From positions 8,877,501-8,941,500 of the forward strand of contig NC_019673.1 of NCBI RefSeq assembly GCF_000328705.1: a DNA stretch of 64,000 nucleotides. The letters run 5' to 3'. The translations under genes were made by a program, and so were the position numbers. How positions within the stretch are numbered: position 1 is the first letter of the stretch; each line of letters starts with the position of its first letter. Below the pieces are notes generated by a model that saw nothing but the letters and a program-made list of their open reading frames with translations, was not told the DNA's origin and searched no databases. Below, piece after piece: positions 57,145-64,000 of the stretch. Source of the stretch: Saccharothrix espanaensis DSM 44229 (GTDB lineage: Bacteria > Actinomycetota > Actinomycetes > Mycobacteriales > Pseudonocardiaceae).

Positions 57145-58207
57145 GAACTCTCTTGACCTGCTGCTCGACCGCGCGCTGGACCGCGCCGTCGCCGACGAGC
57201 CCGGCCTGACCGGGGAGCAGCTCGACCAGGGCCGGCTCCGGCTGGCCGCCGACCTCCGGCGCACGTCGGACCAGGCCCCGACGGGTAAGGCCCCGGCGGG
57301 CCGCACGACGTCGTGGAAGCCGCGCCGGGTGCTCGCCGCGGCGGCGGCGCTGGCCGTGCTGACCGCGACCGGGCTGGTGTGGCAGGGGGTCGTGGACACC
57401 TCCGCGACCGCCGCCGCGGCCTCGCTCAACCGCGCGGCCGACCTCGCCGCCTCGGTGGTCGACCAGCCGGTCGGACCGGGTCAGTACCGCTACGTGCGCA
57501 GCCGCTACGTCGGCGTGACGGTGGCCCTCGGCGACGACACGGCCACCACGGCCGGGCTGGTCAACGAGCTGTGGATCCCGTCGGACCCGAAGCAGGAGTG
57601 GCTGGAGCGGCAGGCCGACGACGGCCCGGCCACCTGGTTCCCGGGCAAGGAGGGCCAGGGCACGCCGCCGGGCAACCCGGCGTCGCGCAACGGCGAGTTC
57701 CGCGCGCCCTGCGGCGACTTCTCCTACATGGCCGAGGGCACGCCCGACCGCTGCACCCGGATCGACTGGAGCAACCCGTCGCCCGAGTTCCTGGCGGGCC
57801 TGCCGACCGACCCGAAGGCGCTCCACGAACGCCTGGTCCGGGACGGCCGGGACTTCGTGCCGGCCGAGTGGGGCACCGACGCCGGCGTGCTGCGGGCGGT
57901 GCAGGCGGCGCTGGCCAGCGGTCGCGTGCCGGCCGCCGTGCGCGCCCAGCTCTACCGGGCCCTGGCGCACGTGCCCGGCCTCCAGGTCACCGACGACCGG
58001 GCCAACCTCGACGGCAAGGTCGGCACCGCGCTCGGCGTGCGGGTCGGCGACGAGTTCGTCGAGGTCGTCATCGACCCGGCCAACGGCGAGTTCATCGGGC
58101 GGCGCGACGTGACCGCGGTCGACGCGGAGCTGCCCGAGGGCACCGTCCGCCAGTCCAGCTCCACCACGATCGGGGTCGCCGACGCGCTGGGTGTCGCCCC
58201 CCGCTGA
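57137..58207 (+). CDS. CU044_5270-family membrane protein (likely anti-sigma partner)
   Basis: 356 residues. A cytosolic N-terminus (about 1-60), one membrane segment (about 63-82, RVLAAAAALAVLTATGLVW), and an outer domain with QYRYVRSRYVGVTVALGD, GEFRAPCGDFSYMAEGTPDRC (one Cys pair, split here) and SPEFLAGLPTDPKALHERL, the family signature. It probably holds the ECF sigma factor and reads an outside signal. It overlaps the sigma gene by 8 nt. A 17-bp hairpin follows. Confidence 0.85.
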   Translation: MRENSLDLLLDRALDRAVADEPGLTGEQLDQGRLRLAADLRRTSDQAPTGKAPAGRTTSWKPRRVLAAAAALAVLTATGLVWQGVVDTSATAAAASLNRAADLAASVVDQPVGPGQYRYVRSRYVGVTVALGDDTATTAGLVNELWIPSDPKQEWLERQADDGPATWFPGKEGQGTPPGNPASRNGEFRAPCGDFSYMAEGTPDRCTRIDWSNPSPEFLAGLPTDPKALHERLVRDGRDFVPAEWGTDAGVLRAVQAALASGRVPAAVRAQLYRALAHVPGLQVTDDRANLDGKVGTALGVRVGDEFVEVVIDPANGEFIGRRDVTAVDAELPEGTVRQSSSTTIGVADALGVAPR

Positions 58208-58233
58208 CCCGGCCGGTCCTCCCGGCCCACCAA

Positions 58234-58274
58234 CGGGTGCGGTCCACGCGTTCGGGGCGCGTGGACCGCACCCG
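58234..58274 (+). terminator. 17-bp hairpin after the CU044_5270 gene
   Basis: CGGGTGCGGTCCACGCG (58234-58250) pairs perfectly with 58258-58274 around a 7-nt loop, 26 nt after the stop. No T-run. It directly precedes the promoter of the next gene. Confidence 0.85.
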
Positions 58275-58284
58275 GCCGCGTGCC

Positions 58285-58290
58285 TAGGCT
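58285..58290 (+). promoter_or_regulatory. -10 box (TAGGCT) for a leaderless mRNA
   Basis: TAGGCT ends 7 nt before the GTG at 58298; no SD is present. It starts 10 nt after the terminator hairpin. Confidence 0.6.
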
Positions 58291-58297
58291 CGACCGG

Positions 58298-59032
58298 GTG
58301 GAACACCAGGACCTCCTCGACCAGGCCCACGTCCAGTACCGCGCCCTGCGCGCGGCGGCGATCACCGCCGGACCCGGGACGCCCGTGCCCACCTGCCCCG
58401 GCTGGGACGTGGCCAAGCTGGTCCACCACCTCGCCGGGGTGAACTCGTGGGCGCTGGCCGCGCTGAACACCGCGCCGGACGGCGACCGGCCGGGCGCCGA
58501 GCCCCGTCCCGAGGGCTGGGAGGAGCTGCTGGCCTGGTGGGACGACCGGTTCACGGCGATGAACCGGGTGCTCGCCGACGCGGGCCCGGACGCGCCCGCG
58601 TGGACGTTCGCCGGCCCCCGGTCCACCGCCTTCTGGATCCGCCGGCAGGCGCACGAGATGGCCATCCACCGGCTGGACGTCGAGCACGCGCTGCACGGCC
58701 CGGAAGTGCCGTCGCTGCTGTTCGACCCGGAGTTCGCGGCCGACGGCGTGGACGAGTTCCTCACCGTCCTGCTGCCGCGCGCCGCGCAGCGCGACCCGGT
58801 CGACCGGGTCGGCCGGCTGCTGTGGCACGCCGCCGACGCGGGCCGCACCTGGGAGGTGGCCCTCGTGCCCGGCGAGCCGCCGGCGGCCGGACCCGCCGTC
58901 GGTGCGGCGACCGACCAGGACACGACCGCGGCGGGCACCGCGGACGCGCTGTACCGGTTGGCGTGGGACCGGCCGAGCGGCGCGATCGTGTCCGGGGACA
59001 GGTCGCTGGTGGACGCGCTGCCGCGACCGTAG
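58298..59032 (+). CDS. Maleylpyruvate isomerase-family, mycothiol-dependent enzyme-like protein
   Basis: 244 residues of the DinB-like/TIGR03083 group. The N-terminal helix bundle has the metal histidines in VPTCPGWDVAKLVHHLAG and QAHEMAIHRLDVEHAL; the C-terminal (about 165-240) SCP2-like part reads DALYRLAWDRPSGAIVSGD. Members use mycothiol, which fits mshA in this window. The substrate is unknown. GTG 58298, leaderless. Confidence 0.9.
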   Translation: MEHQDLLDQAHVQYRALRAAAITAGPGTPVPTCPGWDVAKLVHHLAGVNSWALAALNTAPDGDRPGAEPRPEGWEELLAWWDDRFTAMNRVLADAGPDAPAWTFAGPRSTAFWIRRQAHEMAIHRLDVEHALHGPEVPSLLFDPEFAADGVDEFLTVLLPRAAQRDPVDRVGRLLWHAADAGRTWEVALVPGEPPAAGPAVGAATDQDTTAAGTADALYRLAWDRPSGAIVSGDRSLVDALPRP

Positions 59033-59044
59033 ATACTTCGGACC

Positions 59045-59920
59045 GTGCCCCAGCCTGAACGACGCTACGTGATCACCTTCGGGTGCCCGGACCGGACCGG
59101 CATCGTGGCCGGCATCTCCTCGTTCCTGGCCGAGCACGGCGGCTGGATCGTCGAGGCGGCCTACCACACCGACCCGGCGACCAACTGGTTCTTCACCCGC
59201 CAGGAGGTGCGGGCCGACTCGCTGCCGTTCGGCGTGGACGAGCTGCGCGAGCGGTTCGGGCGGGTGGCCCGGGACCTGGGCGCGCACACGAACTGGCGGG
59301 TCACCGACACCGGCGAGCGGCGGCGGGTGGTGCTGCTGGTGTCCAAGGAGGGGCACTGCCTCTACGACCTGCTCGGGCGGGTCGCGTCGCGCGAGCTGGA
59401 CGTGGACGTGTCGGCGGTGATCGGCAACCACACCGACCTGGCGGGCATCACCCGCGCGCACGGCATCCCGTTCCACCACGTGCCGTTCCCGGTGAACGAC
59501 CCGGAGGGCAGGCAGGCGGCGTGGGCGCAGCTCCGCCAGCTCGTGGACGTGCACCAGCCGCACGCGGTCGTGCTGGCCCGGTTCATGCAGATCCTGCCGA
59601 CCGAGCTGTGCGCGGCGTGGACCGGGCGGACGCTGAACATCCACCACAGCTTCCTGCCGTCGTTCATCGGGGCGCGGCCGTACCACCAGGCGCACGGCCG
59701 GGGCGTGAAGCTGGTCGGCGCGACCTGCCACTACGTGACCGCCGAGCTGGACCAGGGCCCGATCGTCGAGCAGGACGTGATTCGGGTGGACCACACCGAC
59801 TCGATCCCGGACATGGTGCGCAAGGGCCGGGACATCGAGAAGGTCGTGCTGGCGCGCGGCCTGCGCTGGCACCTGGAAGACCGGGTCCTGGTGCACGGCA
59901 ACCAGACCGTCATCTTCTAG
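59045..59920 (+). CDS. purU: Formyltetrahydrofolate deformylase
   Basis: 291 residues. An N-terminal ACT domain (about 8-85, VITFGCPDRTGIVAGISSFL) and a formyltransferase-fold domain (about 95-285) with FHHVPFPVNDPEG, VVLARFMQILP, LNIHHSFLPSFIGARPY (catalytic Asn and His) and LDQGPIVEQD (Asp). It releases formate from 10-formyl-THF for purine synthesis and balances one-carbon pools. GTG 59045 has GATACT 7 nt upstream that overlaps the previous stop. Confidence 0.96.
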   Translation: MPQPERRYVITFGCPDRTGIVAGISSFLAEHGGWIVEAAYHTDPATNWFFTRQEVRADSLPFGVDELRERFGRVARDLGAHTNWRVTDTGERRRVVLLVSKEGHCLYDLLGRVASRELDVDVSAVIGNHTDLAGITRAHGIPFHHVPFPVNDPEGRQAAWAQLRQLVDVHQPHAVVLARFMQILPTELCAAWTGRTLNIHHSFLPSFIGARPYHQAHGRGVKLVGATCHYVTAELDQGPIVEQDVIRVDHTDSIPDMVRKGRDIEKVVLARGLRWHLEDRVLVHGNQTVIF

Positions 59921-59921
59921 C

Positions 59922-59947
59922 CCGTCCCGCGACCGCCCAGGGGACGG
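59922..59947 (+). terminator. Short hairpin after purU
   Basis: CCGTCCC (59922-59928) pairs with GGGACGG (59941-59947) with a 12-nt loop, starting just after the purU stop. Weak. Confidence 0.4.
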
Positions 59948-60019
59948 TTGCCGGGCGAAACAAGACGCGCGAGAACTCTGGTGAACCGCTTGCGCGAGCG
60001 GCACGTGTGGTGGGTGCCG

Positions 60020-60038
60020 GCCGGTCGGGAAGACCGGC
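60020..60038 (+). other. Leader hairpin of the secreted-repeat lipoprotein gene
   Basis: GCCGGTC (60020-60026) pairs with GACCGGC (60032-60038) around a 5-nt loop, 30 nt before the ATG. The 148-nt gap after purU could hold a structured leader; I could not match it to a known riboswitch. Confidence 0.35.
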
Positions 60039-60068
60039 GAAACCACTTACACCACCTGGAGAAATCCC

Positions 60069-60986
60069 ATGCTGCGCAAGCATGTCGTGCCCCTTGCCGC
60101 CCTGATGGCCGTCGGTGCCGTCGCGTTGTCCGCCTGCGGGACCGCGGGCTCGGCCCAGCCCGCGCCGCAGCCCGAGCGACAGCAGGAGCAGGCCGACACC
60201 GGGTCCGGCGGGACGGGCGGGCTGTCCCTGCTCACCGGCACCGCCCGGTCCAACAAGGCCGACGAGAAGTCCGGCGACCTGGCGCCCGCGAACGCCGCCC
60301 AGGACGTGAGGTCCAAGTGGGTGCAGTTGCGCGCCACCACGGCCGGCGACCTCGACCCCGTCGTGGTCAACGGCGCGGGAATGACGCTCTACCGCTTCGA
60401 CCCGGACACCGCGAACCCGTCCAGGGCCACCTGCGACGGTGACTGCGCCAAGACCTGGCCACCGGTCACCATCGCCAAGGGCGGCAAGGTGTTCGTGGCC
60501 GGCGTGAAGAAGTCCGACGTGGGCGTGGTGAAGCGGGACGACGGTCGGTTGCAGGTCACCGTCAAGGGCTGGCCGGTCTACCTGTTCAGCAAGGACACCA
60601 AGCCCGGCGACACGCTCGGCCAGGGCGTCGGCGGCACGTGGTTCGGCGTCACCCCGGACGGGCAGAGGGCCGGCACCCCGCAGCCCACCCGACCCCAGCC
60701 CACCCGACCCCAGCCGACCCAGCCGACCGCGAAGCCCGCGACCTCGGTGACCCTGTTCACCGGCAAGAACTTCGACGACACCAGCGGCGACAACTTCGCC
60801 CGGGGCCTGGCCGGCAAGGGCTGCCAGAACACCGACGGCGACTTCCTGTCGCTGACCGTCGACGGCTCGCTCAAGGTCTGGTCCGAGCCGGACTGCAAGG
60901 GCACCGCGAAGGTCGTCACCGACGACGTGGCCGACCTGACCGCGCTCGGCTTCCCCACCGGCCCCAAGTCCGTGTTCTTCGGCTGA
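60069..60986 (+). CDS. Lipoprotein with secreted-repeat (Y-x-FD) domains
   Basis: 305 residues. A lipobox (LSAC, Cys23), a Gln/Pro linker, two copies of the secreted-repeat motif (TLYRFDPDTANPSRATCDGD near 98 and PVYLFSKDTKPGD near 167), a PTRPQ-repeat spacer (about 205-220) and a C-terminal ~85-residue domain with two Cys (CQNTDGDF, EPDCKG) that resembles a crystallin-like/inhibitor beta domain. Anchored outside. The role is unknown; such repeats occur in cytochrome- or metal-linked lipoproteins. ATG 60069 with GGAGA upstream. Confidence 0.85.
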   Translation: MLRKHVVPLAALMAVGAVALSACGTAGSAQPAPQPERQQEQADTGSGGTGGLSLLTGTARSNKADEKSGDLAPANAAQDVRSKWVQLRATTAGDLDPVVVNGAGMTLYRFDPDTANPSRATCDGDCAKTWPPVTIAKGGKVFVAGVKKSDVGVVKRDDGRLQVTVKGWPVYLFSKDTKPGDTLGQGVGGTWFGVTPDGQRAGTPQPTRPQPTRPQPTQPTAKPATSVTLFTGKNFDDTSGDNFARGLAGKGCQNTDGDFLSLTVDGSLKVWSEPDCKGTAKVVTDDVADLTALGFPTGPKSVFFG

Positions 60987-61101
60987 TCCACCGGCCGGTG
61001 CGAGCGTCTGCGGTGAAGTACCGGTGACCACGCGGCGAACTGCGTCCGCGAGCAGGTACCGGAGTCACGCGAAAGGCGGTCCCGGCAGGCCCGTCCGGAC
61101 G

Positions 61102-61107
61102 TAGGCT
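61102..61107 (+). promoter_or_regulatory. -10 box (TAGGCT) for a leaderless LOG-family mRNA
   Basis: TAGGCT ends 6 nt before the GTG at 61114. No SD. Confidence 0.55.
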
Positions 61108-61113
61108 GCGCCG

Positions 61114-62202
61114 GTGCGTACCGAGATCAGGGACCTGGACCAGGTCCACGCGGCCGACGACCTGCGTGGCGCGGTGCTCATCGGGCTGGACCTCACCGGG
61201 GTGGACCTGCGGGTGCCGCTGGACGGCGCGCTGTTCCTGGGGTGCCTGCTGTCGCCCTCGGGCCAGCGCCGCGCCGACGCGGCGGGCGCGCTGGTGTTCC
61301 CGAACATCCCCGACGTGCCCTACCGGGTCTACCGGTCCGCGCTCTACACCCCGGCCGAGCTGTTCGCCGGGTTCGACCCGGGCCGGCCCGCGACCTACGC
61401 CGACACCCCCGACGCCCGGATCTACCGGCACAGCAAGCGGCAGGGCCACCACCCCGACCCGCTGCACGCGCTGGCCGAGCGGCTGCACGACCACGCGATC
61501 ACCGAGGCGTTGGACGAGGCGCTGACCGGAACGCCGGTCGCCGTCATGGGCGGGCACGCGCTGGGCCGCGACACCGACGGCTACCGGCGCGCGGTGGCGC
61601 TGGGCGCGGCGCTCGGCGCGGCCGGGTTCACCGTGCTGACCGGCGGCGGGCCGGGCGCGATGGAGGCCGTGCCGCTGGGCGTGCGGGTCGGCGTGGACGC
61701 GGCCGTGCTGCGCGACCTGGCCAAGGTGCCGAGGTTCGGCGGCGACGCCAAGTCGATCGGCCGGTGGCTGGCGGCGTTCCCGACCGACCTGCCGGCCTCC
61801 GGGCGGGCGCGCACGATCGGCATCCCGACCTGGTTCTACGGCCACGAGCCGCCCAACCCGGCGTGCGAGCTGCACGCCAAGTACTTCGCGAACTCGGTGC
61901 GCGAGGAGGGCCTGCTCACCGTCGCGACCGGGGGCATCGTCTACACCCCCGGCAGCGCGGGCACCGTGCAGGAGGTGTTCCAGGACTACACCCAGAACCA
62001 CTACGCCTCGGTCGGCCCGGCCGCGCCGATGGTGTTCCTGGGCAAGGACTTCTGGGTCACCGAGGTGCCCGCCGCGCCGCTGGTGCAGCGGTTGGCGCGC
62101 GGCCGGGAGGCCGAGCGCTGGATCCTGGTCACCGACGACGTGGCGGAGGCCGTGGAGTTCCTCGGCGAGTACGCCGCCCAGCTCCAGCCCGCCCAGCTCT
62201 AG
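61114..62202 (+). CDS. LOG-family protein (Rossmann-like nucleotide hydrolase)
   Basis: 362 residues. The core (about 140-330) has VAVMGGHALGRDTDGYR, VLTGGGPGAMEAVPLG and VYTPGSAGTVQEVFQD, the LOG motifs; the last is TPGSAGT rather than PGGxGT. About 130 extra residues stand at the N-terminus compared with short LOG enzymes (RVYRSALYTPAELFAGFDPG), as in the long ppGpp-binding PpnN-type relatives, but the length differs. It may split AMP-type nucleotides. GTG 61114 is leaderless. The stop is inside a 15-bp repeat. Confidence 0.85.
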   Translation: MRTEIRDLDQVHAADDLRGAVLIGLDLTGVDLRVPLDGALFLGCLLSPSGQRRADAAGALVFPNIPDVPYRVYRSALYTPAELFAGFDPGRPATYADTPDARIYRHSKRQGHHPDPLHALAERLHDHAITEALDEALTGTPVAVMGGHALGRDTDGYRRAVALGAALGAAGFTVLTGGGPGAMEAVPLGVRVGVDAAVLRDLAKVPRFGGDAKSIGRWLAAFPTDLPASGRARTIGIPTWFYGHEPPNPACELHAKYFANSVREEGLLTVATGGIVYTPGSAGTVQEVFQDYTQNHYASVGPAAPMVFLGKDFWVTEVPAAPLVQRLARGREAERWILVTDDVAEAVEFLGEYAAQLQPAQL

Positions 62203-62255
62203 CCGGCTCGGCTCCGGCCCGCTCGGCTCCGGCCCGCTCAGGTCCGGCCACTCAG
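62181..62255. repeat. 15-bp tandem repeat over two convergent stops
   Basis: Five 15-bp units: 62181-62195, 62196-62210, 62211-62225, 62226-62240, 62241-62255, with consensus GCTCCGGCCCGCTCG. Unit 1 is coding, unit 2 contains the LOG stop (62200-62202) and unit 5 reaches the stop of the YbaK-like gene (62254-62252). Confidence 0.9.
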
Positions 62256-62806
62256 GCCGGGCGGGCCAGCCCCTCGACCACCTCGGCGCCGGGCAGCTTG
62301 GCCAGCACCTCGCCGGGCACCAGCAGCTTGCTGCCCCGGATGCCGCTGCCGATCACCAGTTCCGGCGCGGCGGCGACCTCGGGAGAGAGCAGCACCGGCC
62401 AGTCGGCGGGCAGCCCGACCGGCGTGATGCCGCCGTACTCCATGCCGGTCAGCGCCACGGCGTCGTCCATCGGCGCGAACGACGCGCGCCGGGCGTCCAG
62501 CCGGCGGCGCACGACGCCGTTGACGTCGGCGCGGGTGGTCGCGAGCACGACGCACGCGGCGTACCGGATCGTGTCACCGCGCTTGCCGGCCACGATCACG
62601 CAGTTCGCGGACGCGTCGAGCGGCGAGCCGTAATGGGCGCAGAACTCGGCGGTGTCCGCCAGGGTCGCGTCGATCTCGGAGACCGCGAGGCGGTTCCCGT
62701 CGGGCAGCGCGCGCAGCGCGGCGGCCACCGGCCCGGCCACCAGGTCGAGGTGGTCGAGCACGGGCGCGGGGGTCAGCTTTCCGGCGATGGTCCACACACC
62801 GACCAT
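62252..62806 (-). CDS. YbaK/ProX-type aminoacyl-tRNA deacylase
   Basis: 184 residues of the YbaK/EbsC fold: CVIVAGKRGDTIRYAACVVL (central strands), Lys in the GxK pattern, DDAVALTGMEYGGITPVGLP (substrate loop) and VIGSGIRGSKLLVPGEVLAK. It probably hydrolyses mischarged tRNA such as Ala- or Cys-tRNA(Pro). The Lys in AGKRGD is the expected catalytic residue. ATG 62806. Its stop is in the last unit of the 15-bp repeat. Confidence 0.88.
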   Translation of the reverse strand: MVGVWTIAGKLTPAPVLDHLDLVAGPVAAALRALPDGNRLAVSEIDATLADTAEFCAHYGSPLDASANCVIVAGKRGDTIRYAACVVLATTRADVNGVVRRRLDARRASFAPMDDAVALTGMEYGGITPVGLPADWPVLLSPEVAAAPELVIGSGIRGSKLLVPGEVLAKLPGAEVVEGLARPA

Positions 62807-62820
62807 CCTGCCGGCTCGCC

Positions 62821-62851
62821 TTGACGTTGACGCAGCGTCAACCTCTACCGT
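62821..62851 (+). promoter_or_regulatory. MerR-type promoter with 19-bp spacer and inner dyad
   Basis: TTGACG (-35, 62821-62826) and TACCGT (-10, 62846-62851) are 19 bp apart, the stretched spacing typical of MerR-activated promoters. Between them GTTGACG (62826-62832) and CGTCAAC (62836-62842) form a perfect dyad with a 3-bp centre. It lies just before the MerR gene, so autoactivation is likely. Confidence 0.75.
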
Positions 62852-62877
62852 GGTGGACGCAGGGGAGGTGACGGGTC

Positions 62878-63639
62878 ATGGCCTGGTCGATCGCGCAGGT
62901 CGCGCGGATGTCGAAGGTGACGTCCAGGACGTTGCGGCACTACGACTCGATCGGCCTGCTGCCGCCGGCCTGGATCGGCGGCAACGGCTACCGCTACTAC
63001 GAGCGGGAGCAGTTGGTGCGGCTCCAGCAGATCCTGCTGCTGCGGGACCTCGGGCTGAACCTGGACACGGTGTCCGAGGTGCTCGACGGCCGGCACCGCA
63101 CGGTGGACGTGCTGCGCAACCACCAGCGGTGGCTGCGGACCGAGCAGGACCGGCTGTCCCGGCTGGCCGACACCGTCGCCAAGACGATCACCGAACTGGA
63201 AGGGGGTGAGCACAACATGAAGATGGAAGAGCTGTTCGACGGCTTCGACGCCGACCGCCAGGCCCGCTACGAGGCGGAGCTGGTGCAGCGCTACGGCGAC
63301 GGCATGCGGGAGCACGTCGACGCGAGCAAGAGCCGGATGCGCGGCTGGAGCAAGGCCGACGCCGACGGGTTCAAGGCGGAGTGGGCCGCCGTCGCGAAGG
63401 CGTACGGCGAGCTGTTCGACGCGGGCGTCGCGCCCGACGCGCCGCAGGCGCTGGAGGTGACCGACCGGCACTACCGGTGGATCTGCCTGAGCTGGACCCC
63501 GAACCGGGAGTCCTACACCGGGCTGGGCCGGCTGTACGTCGACGCGCCGGACTTCAAGGTGCAGTTCGACGCCCACGCCGAGGGTTTCGCCGAGTGGGTG
63601 CGTGAGGCGATCACGGCCTACGCGGACACCCGGCTCTAG
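62878..63639 (+). CDS. TipA-type MerR-family regulator
   Basis: 253 residues. MerR HTH (about 1-70: SIAQVARMSKVTSRTLRHYD, ... GYRYYEREQLVRLQQILLLR), a coiled coil (about 75-112) and a TipAS domain (about 120-250: DGFDADRQARYEAELVQRYG ... WICLSWTPNRESYTGLGRLY). TipAS binds thiopeptides and other multidrug ligands in Streptomyces. No Cys typical of the covalent site is evident. ATG 62878 has GGGGAGGTG upstream. The operator is at 62826-62842. Confidence 0.93.
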   Translation: MAWSIAQVARMSKVTSRTLRHYDSIGLLPPAWIGGNGYRYYEREQLVRLQQILLLRDLGLNLDTVSEVLDGRHRTVDVLRNHQRWLRTEQDRLSRLADTVAKTITELEGGEHNMKMEELFDGFDADRQARYEAELVQRYGDGMREHVDASKSRMRGWSKADADGFKAEWAAVAKAYGELFDAGVAPDAPQALEVTDRHYRWICLSWTPNRESYTGLGRLYVDAPDFKVQFDAHAEGFAEWVREAITAYADTRL

Positions 63640-63643
63640 CGGA

Positions 63644-63669
63644 CCGCGGGGAGGTGCACATCCCCGCGG
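63644..63669. terminator. Bidirectional hairpin between convergent genes
   Basis: CCGCGGGGA (63644-63652) pairs perfectly with TCCCCGCGG (63661-63669) around 8 nt. It lies between the stops at 63639 and 63671. Confidence 0.75.
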
Positions 63670-63670
63670 G

Positions 63671-64000
63671 CTACAACCCGAACGCCTTGATCAGCTCGCG
63701 GTCGAACGCGGGCAGGTCGTCGGGGTTGCGGCTGGTCACGAGCGTCCAGCCGTTCATGGTGCAGACCTGCACCTCCAGGTCGTCCCACTGCCCGCCGGCG
63801 TTGCGGATGTCGGTGGCCAGGCTCGGGAACGAGGTGAGCATCTTGCCGCGCACCACGTCGGCCTCGACCAGCAGCCACGGCCCGTGGCAGATCGACGCGA
63901 TCGGCTTGCCGGCGGCGACGTGCGCCTTGACGAACGCCACGGCGTGCCGGTCCATCCGCAGGAAGTCGGCGTTGGCGACCCCGCCCGGGATGACGACGCC
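63671..64000 (-). CDS. DJ-1/PfpI-family protein, N-terminal part outside the window
   Basis: The visible 109 residues of a class I glutamine-amidotransferase-like fold. The nucleophile Cys is in PIASICHGPWLLVEADVVRG, preceded by VVIPGGVANADFLR at the right edge. WTLVTSRNPDDLPAFDREL closes the protein, as in PfpI/YhbO-type general stress proteins (deglycase or protease claims vary). The start and the catalytic Glu are beyond position 64000. Confidence 0.9.
   Translation of the reverse strand, partial: GVVIPGGVANADFLRMDRHAVAFVKAHVAAGKPIASICHGPWLLVEADVVRGKMLTSFPSLATDIRNAGGQWDDLEVQVCTMNGWTLVTSRNPDDLPAFDRELIKAFGL

Noticed and set aside
59930..60068. Riboswitch (c-di-AMP type) before the lipoprotein gene
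   Set aside because: Only a short hairpin and generic GGTGAA-like strings are present; the conserved core could not be aligned by eye.
61114..62806. Toxin-antitoxin or defence island (LOG, YbaK, MerR, PfpI)
   Set aside because: The genes have separate promoters and directions and known housekeeping or stress families; nothing ties them into one system.

Overview
The window is high-GC DNA (roughly 70-75% G+C by eye). It has many GTG and some TTG starts, start/stop overlaps of the GTGA and TGATG type, and lipobox proteins. It carries marker genes of mycothiol-making, ResBC-type cytochrome c-making actinobacteria: mshA, senX3-regX3, bldC- and bldN-like regulators, rex-hemACD and the 33-residue ribosomal protein bS22. 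Gene order from the cytochrome c genes to murB follows, with insertions, the M. tuberculosis segment around Rv0481c-Rv0529 (recalled, not searched). A filamentous actinomycete of the Pseudonocardiales (Saccharothrix, Actinosynnema or Lentzea type) fits best; that placement is inference. I saw no tRNA, rRNA, IS element, prophage or CRISPR array.

Layout. Positions 1-2.6 kb hold the end of an ADP-ribosylglycohydrolase, a PadR regulator with a membrane partner, DUF4229, an Lrp/AsnC regulator, a BldC-like protein and a small membrane protein. 2.6-7.5 kb: a MinD/ParA-like ATPase, then ccsB-resB-ccdA. A secreted M64 peptidase (7.6-8.6 kb) splits these from the TlpA-like thioredoxin, histidine phosphatase and hemL. 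11.1-15.6 kb: a block of small membrane proteins, most of them relatives of one another, sits between hemL and hemB. 15.6-21.4 kb: hemB, hemD (fused with a SUMT-like domain), hemC, hemA and rex, with a Rex operator in front of rex. 21.7-26 kb: a fasciclin lipoprotein, a membrane molybdopterin oxidoreductase, a glutaredoxin and an acyl-CoA synthetase.

26.2-29.4 kb: a BldN-type sigma factor and an RsbN-type anti-sigma candidate, then a HAD-IB phosphatase. 29.5-38.2 kb: PlsC-like acyltransferase, atypical SDR, bS22, a small HTH protein, proC, thioesterase, proline dehydrogenase, TIM-barrel isomerase, a Pro-rich membrane protein and a Ppx/GppA phosphatase. 38.2-43.7 kb: regX3-senX3, aldo-keto reductase, HTH regulator, phosphoglycerate mutase, and a divergent CGNR-regulator/Rid pair. 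43.7-56.5 kb: small secreted protein, GNAT, acyl-CoA ligase, DUF4349, YbjN, mshA, alpha/beta hydrolase, L,D-transpeptidase, SDR, serine protease-like protein, murB, DUF2505 and a methyltransferase. 56.5-64 kb: an ECF sigma/CU044_5270 pair, a mycothiol-dependent-isomerase-family protein, purU, a secreted-repeat lipoprotein, LOG protein, YbaK-like deacylase, a TipA-type MerR regulator and a truncated DJ-1/PfpI protein.

Most genes serve heme and cytochrome c supply, redox balance (Rex, mycothiol, thioredoxin, glutaredoxin), phosphate sensing, cell wall and development. The less expected features are: a perfect 15-bp inverted repeat holding both start codons of the divergent CGNR/Rid pair; several short tandem-repeat arrays that run across or up to stop codons; a 95-bp duplication of a gene's 3' end; and the tandem family of NWAR-motif membrane proteins inside the heme cluster.
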